From positions 1 to 64,000 of the forward strand of contig CADCHQ010000010.1 in the NCBI GenBank assembly GCA_902801325.1: a stretch of 64,000 nucleotides of DNA, read 5' to 3'. The notes beneath the pieces were generated by a model. That model did no database searches, was not told where the DNA came from, and worked only from the letters and a program-made list of their open reading frames with translations. Every line of letters starts with the position of its first letter. Positions within the stretch are counted from its first letter, which is position 1. Below, in pieces: positions 17,180 to 25,100 of the stretch. A program made the translations under genes and the position numbers. Origin of the DNA: an uncultured Bacteroidales bacterium. GTDB taxonomy: Bacteria > Bacteroidota > Bacteroidia > Bacteroidales > Bacteroidaceae.

Positions 17180-18676
17180 CTATCCCTCTGGACTAATCGT
17201 TTCCCCCATCTCTGATGCTTCAGCGTCCTTGTCATCGAGTTTGAAGAGCATGAACTGCGGTTTCTCGGCAGTGCAGGGTTCCCAACCCAGACCTTTGCCC
17301 TCGCCGTTAGGATCGCTGTACTTGGCGAAGTTCGTCCAGGCGGTAATCATCTTCTCCGAGAGATCCCAGTCACCTTGTGTCCAAGGACGCCAGCAGTGCT
17401 TCAGGCTCTTGAATACAAACCAAAGGTCGCTGGAGTGAAAAGCACCCTTTAAGCGGTCGGTAACTTCGGGATGCTTGCCGTCGTCGGGTAGGGGACGGGC
17501 AAACTCATAAGCCCAAGCCTTACCGCCCTTCTCTTCGCGTACCTTGCAGAATTCGGCAATGCCAGGTCCCATAGCGCCCATGTCGTTCAGCGTGTAGCCA
17601 ATCATGTAAGGCACGTCGGCAATGGTTCCCTCACGAGCTGCGTCGTCGAATGTCTTCGTGCAGACATAGCCGTCCACGATGGGACGTTGCATGAGGAAGA
17701 CGTCGTCCTTTGTAACCATATTATAAAGTTGGCCAACGGTGTACATGATCTCCGTGGAAGCGTGGCGCAGTTTCTCCAGGTCGGTCAGTCCAGCCCAGTC
17801 CATCACCTTCTTCGTCTCCGCCTCGCTCTCAGCCAGTGTGGGATTGTAGAAGAAGAAACGGTTCATCGGCGTTGCGGGCTTGGCCTCCTCGCCGTCCTTG
17901 GGAGGGATGTTCAGACCACCACCACTCATGATTACTGCCTTGTGGAACAGACCGCGAGCCAGCGGACTCTCGCACAGCGTGCGCACACTGCCTGCACCAG
18001 CGCTCTGGCCGAAGATGGTCACGTTGTCGGGGTCACCGCCAAACTGCGCTATGTTTTCCTTTATCCACTTCAGTGACTGTATCTGGTCGAGGATTCCGTA
18101 GTTGCCACTCACGTGGTTGGGACTTTCTGCCGACAGTTCGGGATAAGTCATGAAACCAAAGATGCCCAGACGATAGTTGATGCTCACGAGCACCACGTCC
18201 TTTGCCGCCCATTCCTGACCGTCGAACTCGGGTTCCGAACCCCAGCCCTCACGATAACCGCCACCGTGAATCCACAGCGCCACGGGCAGCTTCTTGTCCA
18301 CCTTGCCGGGAGACTTCGTCCAGACATTGAGGTAGAGGCAGTCCTCGCTGTAAGGCGCTTCGTCGCCATAGCCCCATTCCGAGGCATAGAAACCAGGGTA
18401 GTGCACAGCCTGATAGCCGGGATGACCAAACTTGTCGCACAGACGAATCGAATCCCAAGCCACCACGGGCTGAGGCTCTTTCCAGCGCAGGTCGCCGATG
18501 GGAGGCGCTGCATAGGGAATGCCACGATAGACGAAGACGTCGGTGTGGTCGTCGGCCACTACGCCCTGAATCTGACCACCTTCAACGGTCAGTATGGGAC
18601 TTTTCGTTTGCTTCTCGTTTGAGGTGCAACTCACAATCAATGCCATCAATGGCAGAAGCATCCATAGTTTCTTCAT
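17180..18676 (-). CDS. Type B carboxylesterase lipoprotein
   Basis: Alpha/beta-hydrolase of 498 aa. A lipoprotein signal peptide ends at Cys17 (LIVSC), placing it on an outer or periplasmic membrane face. The para-nitrobenzyl esterase/cholinesterase fold is shown by EDCLYLNVW, the oxyanion HGGGY and the nucleophile Ser225 in GQSAGAGS; the catalytic histidine is probably in GAFHSSDLWF. It hydrolyses ester bonds, perhaps acyl or feruloyl decorations on polysaccharides, but the substrate is unknown. A strong promoter lies 36 bases upstream of the ATG. Confidence 0.9.
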   Translation of the reverse strand: MKKLWMLLPLMALIVSCTSNEKQTKSPILTVEGGQIQGVVADDHTDVFVYRGIPYAAPPIGDLRWKEPQPVVAWDSIRLCDKFGHPGYQAVHYPGFYASEWGYGDEAPYSEDCLYLNVWTKSPGKVDKKLPVALWIHGGGYREGWGSEPEFDGQEWAAKDVVLVSINYRLGIFGFMTYPELSAESPNHVSGNYGILDQIQSLKWIKENIAQFGGDPDNVTIFGQSAGAGSVRTLCESPLARGLFHKAVIMSGGGLNIPPKDGEEAKPATPMNRFFFYNPTLAESEAETKKVMDWAGLTDLEKLRHASTEIMYTVGQLYNMVTKDDVFLMQRPIVDGYVCTKTFDDAAREGTIADVPYMIGYTLNDMGAMGPGIAEFCKVREEKGGKAWAYEFARPLPDDGKHPEVTDRLKGAFHSSDLWFVFKSLKHCWRPWTQGDWDLSEKMITAWTNFAKYSDPNGEGKGLGWEPCTAEKPQFMLFKLDDKDAEASEMGETISPEG

Positions 18677-18711
18677 AATCGTATGATTTAATTAGGAATA
18701 ATTCATGCTTG

Positions 18712-18743
18712 CAAAGGTACGAATAAGCGAGAGAATTTGCAAA
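18712..18743 (-). promoter_or_regulatory. Promoter of the carboxylesterase gene
   Basis: On the minus strand TTTG (18740-18743), 20 bases, then TACCTTTG (18712-18719). The adjacent 16 bases (GGTACGAATAAGCGA on the plus strand) are also found near 57911. Confidence 0.8.
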
Positions 18744-19104
18744 CATAATCAAAGATTTTGTCGCAAGGATGGCCATATAAGAACGAGTTCTTAAAATGGC
18801 TTCCCTAAAACAAAAAGACCGATAGGCCTGTTTGCAAATTCCGAGCGTGAATATCTTCGAGGCATCGCAGATGACTCAAAGTTACATAATCGACGGCGAA
18901 GCCTACGCAAGCGTAGCCCCTTCGGGTCGTCCGATTACGGCACGCTTCGAACAATTGTTCGTTTGCCATCGAACCTAATCTCGCTCCTTCTCTAATAATT
19001 GTATAGTCACGAGATAATTCTCACATACACAAATATTTACCATACTTTTTTTAGTATCAGTTAAATATTTACACGATGCCAATTAGGGTAAGAATAATCA
19101 AAAT
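18744..19104. other. Intergenic region without a gene
   Basis: No credible coding frame. It contains a hairpin CTACGC-AA-GCGTAG (about 18903-18916) and a perfect 14-bp palindrome CGAACAATTGTTCG (18948-18961). The rest is unremarkable and becomes AT-rich to the right. Confidence 0.5.
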
Positions 19105-19317
19105 AGTGACAGTTGTACAGTTGTACAGTTCCAAGTGGAGGGGTCATTTGCCTCCTGCCGCTACCTACTACTATTACTTACTTTATTCTATTATTATTTA
19201 TTTAAAAGTATATTATTAAAAATAATTATATAAACAATAATAATCTTAGACAATAATCATTTCCTTTACCTAAAGTGCCCCCCTAAAAACAACTGTACAA
19301 CTGTACAACTGTCACTG
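19105..19317. repeat. AT-rich element bounded by 26-bp perfect inverted repeats
   Basis: The arms at 19105-19130 and 19292-19317 are perfect 26-bp inverted repeats. Each arm is itself made of tandem 8-bp units (CAGTTGTA, CAGTTGTA, CAGTT). The 161-bp centre is very AT-rich, with no coding frame. It matches in design the element at 28773-28905. Confidence 0.85.
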
Positions 19318-19357
19318 TGAACAAAGACTAAGTCTTTCTTCTCTTTTTTCATTAGTG

Positions 19358-20368
19358 CTAGCGCATTAGAGAGGGACTTTTTGCTTGGAGCTTGCGCCAC
19401 TCGCCGGTGGTGAAGTTGATTTCGAACTGGTCACAATAGTGGAACTCGCACTCCGTGTCTTTGAACGAGATAGGGAAGATGATGGTCTTCGATTCGGGCA
19501 ATGTGGGGTCCATCCAACGGTCGCCGACATAGAGGTATGTGGTCTGCTTCGTTCCCTTTATCTCCAGCACTGCGGCCGCCTGGGTGCGGTAGGCCAGTTC
19601 GTCGCCCACGTTGATGAGTTCCGACCAACCGGAGTGCAGGTCGTTGCTGTAGGCATACTTGCATTGGTTGGGTGCCCATCCCGTGCACGCACTGCTGAGC
19701 ATGAAATAGCGTTCGTCTACGTGTACGATGACGGGTGCCTCGCGCTTCTGGAAGGGGAAGAGTTGGGTGTGATGGACGGGACTCAGGTAGTCTTCTGCCA
19801 GTGTGAAGAGTCCCAGATGCTGGTTCTCCTCGGTGGTGGAGATGAAGTAGGCCAGTCCGTTCGTGTCCACGAAGATGTTGCAGTCGCGGCTCTTGATGCC
19901 CATAGGCCGTCCGCTCCACACCAGTTGATAGGCTCCGTTGACGGAATCGCACTCGAAGCAAGCGGCTTCCGAAGCCCCATAGTTGCGCGATTCCCAGTGG
20001 CACCAGACCATGTATTTGCCCGTTACGGGGTTGTGCATCAGTTTGGCGCGTTCAATCATGCGGCTGCGTCCCAGTCGCTGGTCGGTCACGCCGTTCTCGA
20101 TAATCTTCCGTTCGAATGTCCAGTTCTGCAGGTCGGTGGAGGAGTAGAGATTGACATCGGGATTCCACGTATGACTGCGGTCTTCGCCCACCATGTACCA
20201 TCTTCCGTTCTCGAAAATGAAACCTGGTGCATGGGCCTGCACGCTCTCGCCTTCAGGCGTCATCCACAACTGTCCGTTGCGTATGGTTGTCCACTCGCCC
20301 GTCTGGGCATTTACCAACGATGCCATGCACAGCAGGAAAGCCAGCATGGCGATGCTTTTCGTCTTCAT
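19358..20368 (-). CDS. Family 43-like glycoside hydrolase (five-bladed propeller), secreted
   Basis: Exported protein of 336 aa with a signal peptide ending LVNAQ. The sequence has GH43/GH117-clan features: HAPGFIFENGRWYMVGEDRSH near the start, YSSTDLQNWTF, a middle SRDCNIFVDTNGLAYF, and REAPVIVHVDERYFMLSSACTGW. These are consistent with exo-acting arabinan or galactan enzymes such as exo-beta-1,3-galactanases of GH43. The catalytic acids cannot be assigned with confidence from the sequence alone. It is transcribed divergently from pepD, with about 150 bases between their starts. Confidence 0.75.
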   Translation of the reverse strand: MKTKSIAMLAFLLCMASLVNAQTGEWTTIRNGQLWMTPEGESVQAHAPGFIFENGRWYMVGEDRSHTWNPDVNLYSSTDLQNWTFERKIIENGVTDQRLGRSRMIERAKLMHNPVTGKYMVWCHWESRNYGASEAACFECDSVNGAYQLVWSGRPMGIKSRDCNIFVDTNGLAYFISTTEENQHLGLFTLAEDYLSPVHHTQLFPFQKREAPVIVHVDERYFMLSSACTGWAPNQCKYAYSNDLHSGWSELINVGDELAYRTQAAAVLEIKGTKQTTYLYVGDRWMDPTLPESKTIIFPISFKDTECEFHYCDQFEINFTTGEWRKLQAKSPSLMR

Positions 20369-20465
20369 ATAGGCCTATTTTTACATTTATTTACATATAT
20401 GACCCTTTAAGGTGGCATTAGGTTTAAATAATGCTAAAACATTAGGTCATGTGAGGCGAATTCGC

Positions 20466-20473
20466 TATATTTG
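20466..20473 (+). promoter_or_regulatory. -7 box (TATATTTG) of pepD
   Basis: A TAnnTTTG box 42 bases before the ATG at 20516. It rules out the longer frame from 20471, which would begin inside the promoter. A clear -33 TTTG was not found. Confidence 0.65.
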
Positions 20474-20515
20474 TGCGACAAAAATCTATTAACATTAAAT
20501 AAAAAAACACGGATT

Positions 20516-21964
20516 ATGACAATCAGAGATTTGAACCCCAAGGCAGTGTGGGAGAACTTCTACCTGCTGACACAGGTGCCCCGTCCGAGCGGACACCTTG
20601 AGAAAGTACAAGAATTTTTGCTCCAGTGGGCAAAGGAACGTGGCATAGAGGCCTTCAAGGACAACGCCGAGAACATCGTTATGCGCAAGCCCGCCACACC
20701 AGGCATGGAAGACCGCAAGATGGCCGTTCTGCAGGCACACATGGACATGGTGCCCCAGAAGGTGGACGAAAGCACGCACAACTTCGAGACCGACCCCATA
20801 GAGACGTACATCGATGGAGAATGGGTGAAGGCTAAGGGAACCACCCTGGGAAGTGACGACGGAATGGGCGTGGCTGCCATCATGGGCATCTTCGAGAGCA
20901 AGAACCTGAAGCACGGTCCACTGGAGGCTCTGATTACTGCCGACGAAGAGACCTGCATGTACGGTGTCAACCACCTGAGTGCCGATACACTGAAGGGCGA
21001 CATCCTGCTGAACATCGACAATGAGACGTTGGGCGAGTTCGTAATCGGTAGTGCTGGTGGTATCAACATTAGTGCCTCGCTGGGTTACAAGGAAGTGGCT
21101 CCGGAGGAGGGCGACATCGCTGTAAAGATAACGCTGAAGAACTTGCGTGGCGGTCACTCTGGACTGGAGATTAACGAAGGCAGAGCTAACGCCAATAAAC
21201 TGATGGCAAGGCTCGTTCGTCAGGCTATCATCGACGATGATGCCCGTCTGGCTTCGTGGAAAGGTGGCAACATGCGCAACGCCATTCCTCGTGCGGCTGA
21301 AGTCGTACTGACCATCCCCCAAGAGAACCTCGACGACCTGAAGGAGTTGGTGGATTATTGCCGCGAAACCTTCGTTCAGGAATATCGTGGGGTGGAGGAG
21401 AACCTCTCCCTGACCATCGAAGAAACTGCCCTTCCCGCAGGCGAGATGCCCGACGAGATTCAGGACAATGTGGTCAATGCCCTCGTTGCTTGTCACGATG
21501 GTGTGCTGAGAAACATCCCATCCATTCCTTCGGTAGTTGAGACAAGTTCTAATCTGGGCATTGTGAAGATTGAAGGCGGAAAAGTGGAAGTCCTTGTCTT
21601 GGCTCGCAGCAGCAGTGAGACTATGATGGAATACATTCAGGAGATGCAGGAGGCTTGCTTCTCGATGGCAGGCATGAAGGTGGAGTACGGCGGTCAGTAT
21701 GGTGCGTGGCAACCCAACTTCGACAGCCCTATCACGGCAAAGATGGTGGAGGTGTACAATCGCATGTATCCCGATGCACCTGCTCGTGTGGAGGTTTGTC
21801 ACGCAGGTCTGGAGTGCAGCATCATTGGCGGCGTTTATCCCAACATGGACCTTGTCAGCTTTGGTCCCACCCTGCGTTCGCCCCATACGCCAGATGAACG
21901 CTGCAACATTCCCAGCGTGGAGAAATTCTGGAACTTCCTCGTGAAGTTGCTGGAGGAGATTTAG
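20516..21964 (+). CDS. pepD: Cytosol aminoacyl-histidine dipeptidase (M20C)
   Basis: Zinc dipeptidase of 482 aa that cleaves Xaa-His and other dipeptides in the cytoplasm. M20 features include the metal-binding AVLQAHMDMVPQK, GSDDGMGVAA and DEETCMYGVN, a dimerisation lid domain around residues 185-380, and the C-terminal CHAGLECSII. The start at 20516 gives the typical N-terminus LNPKAVWENFYLLTQVPRPSG. Heptamer repeats and a partial reverse palindromic arm follow the stop. Confidence 0.93.
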   Translation: MTIRDLNPKAVWENFYLLTQVPRPSGHLEKVQEFLLQWAKERGIEAFKDNAENIVMRKPATPGMEDRKMAVLQAHMDMVPQKVDESTHNFETDPIETYIDGEWVKAKGTTLGSDDGMGVAAIMGIFESKNLKHGPLEALITADEETCMYGVNHLSADTLKGDILLNIDNETLGEFVIGSAGGINISASLGYKEVAPEEGDIAVKITLKNLRGGHSGLEINEGRANANKLMARLVRQAIIDDDARLASWKGGNMRNAIPRAAEVVLTIPQENLDDLKELVDYCRETFVQEYRGVEENLSLTIEETALPAGEMPDEIQDNVVNALVACHDGVLRNIPSIPSVVETSSNLGIVKIEGGKVEVLVLARSSSETMMEYIQEMQEACFSMAGMKVEYGGQYGAWQPNFDSPITAKMVEVYNRMYPDAPARVEVCHAGLECSIIGGVYPNMDLVSFGPTLRSPHTPDERCNIPSVEKFWNFLVKLLEEI

Positions 21965-22008
21965 GACCTCAGCGCGCAAGCGCTAATGAAGAATGAAGAA
22001 TGAATAAA

Positions 22009-22135
22009 GAGACCCCCCTCTCCCCATATAGAAAGAAATTGTATAAAAAACTACATATAAAAAATACTGTAGACAGATGAAAAGTATAAGTTATAAAGTG
22101 GTTCACTCCCCCTTTCTGGGAGGGAGTAGGGGTCG
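22009..22135. repeat. BIME-like inverted pair across the pepD-macroglobulin junction
   Basis: A partial reverse arm at 22009-22035 (GACCCCCCTCTCCCC) is followed by a core of about 69 bp carrying the ATG at 22077, then a forward arm at 22105-22135 (CTCCCCCTTTCTGGGAGGGAG). The forward arm is translated from residue 10 and supplies two arginines before the signal-peptide core. Heptamers of the type AATGAAG lie just upstream at 21985-22006. Confidence 0.65.
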
Positions 22136-25100
22136 TTTTCTTTTGTTCCTATTGCTCTTTGCCCTTCCATCCTTGGCCAAGAACCAGGGCAAGGAACTCA
22201 CGGGGTTGCTGCTTTCTTACATGCAACTGGAAGAAGTGCATCCCGACAGCCTCGAACGCAACATCGACAGTCTGAAACTGGTGCGTCAGCAATCGCAGGA
22301 TACAGCCGAAAGAGCCGTCTATGCTGCCGCCATTGCCCGACTATATGGCGAACGCATGAACTGGCGTTCTGTTGGAACAAATCTGCGTGATTCATCGATA
22401 GTTTGGTACGGTCGCGCTTTGGCCGACAAACAATTGTTGGCAGGGACGAAGGCCCGTAAATGGAAACCCTTTGTCGTGGTCGGTAAGGATGAAGGCTACT
22501 TCCGAGGCGACATGCTGAACGTGGTCTGGCGAAGTATGGTGGAGCAGATCTATAAGCATGTTCGCGATACCTCGCAAGTGTTGCCGAAGTATGGCGAGAT
22601 GATTGCCTTCTACAAGCAACAAGGATTGCGGGAAGGTGCCCTCTTGCTGGCTCTCGATTCACTTGGAGAAAAAGAGGAGAGAATCACGGAAGACGACTTG
22701 GTGCGCCTGCGCGACGAATATGCCGATGTGCCCCTGTGTGCCGAGGTGTATCTGCGACTGGGCACGATGAGGGAAGACCTGCCTCGTTGGCGAGAGGCCG
22801 GGACCTCGGAAATTGAGGCGGCGAACCAGTCGGCACAGCGTTGCCGTGAGTGGTTGCAGGAAGGCTTGCGGAAATATCCGAAGTACAAGCGTCGTGCTGC
22901 CTTGCAGAATGCATTGACCGAACTCTCCGACCCATTCTTCGAGAAGAACATGCCCACGTGCGTCTCTCCAGGGAAACAGTACTGGTGGAGGTTCAAGGTA
23001 CGTAATGTGCAGTCAGTGATCATCGATGGCAAGGAACACGTGTTCCCAGCTCATGATCCCATAGAGACGTTCTGCGACTCTATCTTGTGGACTTCCCCCA
23101 AGATTGGTAGTTACAAGTTTACCTTCGTTCCGCGCACCAAGGCAAAAGTGACCGAGAAGATTAAGCCGCTGAATCATTGGATAAAAGTGACAGCCCTACA
23201 GGATATTTTCCAAGTGATGCCCGACAGTTCGGTCCGTGTCCTAGTGGTAGATCCGGAGACCGGCAAGCCACAGCCCAACGTAACGGTGAGGGCCTACAAA
23301 CCGACGGGAGACTTCAAGGACACCGTTTCCTATTTCGTCGGACGAACGGGACTGGACGGCAAGGTGCTCGTCCCCCCATACCGAGACAAGCAGAACAATG
23401 GTCGCTGGCGCAGTCAACTGACATACAAAATCTGCAGTCCCGACACAGCTGACTGGATCCTCGGTACGCACTACTTCTATAATATAGGTCAATGGACGGG
23501 AAAACCGACAAAGTCCGACCTGCGCACCGAACTCTTTACCGACAGAGCCATCTACCGACCCGGTCAGACGGTGCACGTGAGCGGACTCGCCTACACCCAA
23601 CTCGACTGGGATACCGAGACTGCAGGCGAGGGCAAACACACGCTGAAGTTCTATGATTCGAATCATAAGTTGGTGGAGGAACGCATTGTGGAATCCGACC
23701 AAATGGGTGTGTTCAGTGCCGACTTCGAGATACCCACAGGACGGAAGAATGGCAGTTTCTCCATCGAGTCCGACAGCAGGGAACGCATCTATTTCCGTGT
23801 AGAGGAATACAAGCGTCCCACCTTTGAAATCGTTCTCGACGATAGCCTTTATGTCGACGGCGATAGTTGCGAGGTTCGTGGTACTGCCAAGAACTATGAC
23901 GGCAGTCCTCTTCGTGGGGCTCGTGTGACGGGAACCTATCAATGGCGTACGCCGTGGATATACTATGGAAAGCGTTATCCAAGGAACATTGAACCCATAC
24001 CGCTCGACACAATTGAGACGGACGACGAGGGACGGTTCGGATATAAATTAAGAATGAAGGATGAAGAGTTAGGAATTGGAGCGAGACGTCAATCCTTAAC
24101 TGTCAATGTGGATGTGCTGAGTCAGCAAGGCGAGACGCACAACGCCCAGCACTGGTATAGAAGTACCATCGAGCCGAAACCTGTGCCTGAACCCGTGAAG
24201 GTGGACTCTACCTTCCTCGTGCGTTGCGTGGCCGACACATTCGCCATAGGCAAACCTGGTCGCATTGAGGTTACCACTAAACTTCATGACATATATCTCT
24301 TCTACACCCTCTCGGCAGCCGGTAAGATATGGAAGGACGAGATGGTGCGCCTGAGCGACGAGACATTTGTCCTCGACATTCCTTATCGTGAGGAATATGA
24401 CCAGAGCCTGGCCGCCTCGTTCTGTTTCGTGAAGGAGGGACGTGTCTATCAAGAGATGAAGACCATTTGGCTTGCGAAGCCCGACAACCAACTGCGTGCC
24501 CATTGGGACACCTTCCGTGACCTTGTTCAGCCTGGTCAGCAGGAGGAGTGGCGACTGACCCTTCATCGGCCTGACGGTACGCCAGCTGATGCCAATCTGA
24601 TGGTGGCCATGTACGACGCCTCGCTCGACTACTTTACCCGTCATCAATGGCACTTCGACATCGGTCGCGGTCACCGCTTCTTTAGCGTTCCTTACCAAGC
24701 CGCCCAGCGCATCAGTCTTGGTGTGCTGAATTCAGGCGGATGGTACAACCAGAAGACGAAGAAGGTTCGCGGCATCGAACAGACGTACATCAATCCCGAA
24801 CTCTTCCAGGTGCGTGCTTATACGCGTGCCATGGGACGCGGACCTATAATGTACAAGGCTGCCAATATGAAGATGGTGGCTTCGGCTGCTCCTCAGGCAG
24901 CAATGGTTGAGGAAAGTGCAATGGCTGATGCTGTATCAACGAATGGCGCCGTACTGCGTGAGGTCGCATTGAAGTCGGATAACGACGAAGGCGCAGAGAC
25001 CGAAGCGGAGGAGACCATCGCTGTGCCGATGCGCGAGAACTTCATTGAGACGGCCTTCTTCTATCCTCAACTGCGTACGGACAAGAACGGACAAGTGAGC

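Noticed and set aside
19105..19317. Insertion sequence or transposon gene
   Set aside because: The element has inverted arms but no coding frame for a transposase. It could only be a non-autonomous element or a binding site.
19385..20410. Plus-strand open frame opposite the GH43-like gene
   Set aside because: The minus-strand protein has a signal peptide and GH43-type motifs. The plus frame has none.
20495..21979. Open frame of 494 codons antisense to pepD
   Set aside because: It is the mirror of a well-recognised M20 dipeptidase, with no promoter or known domain.
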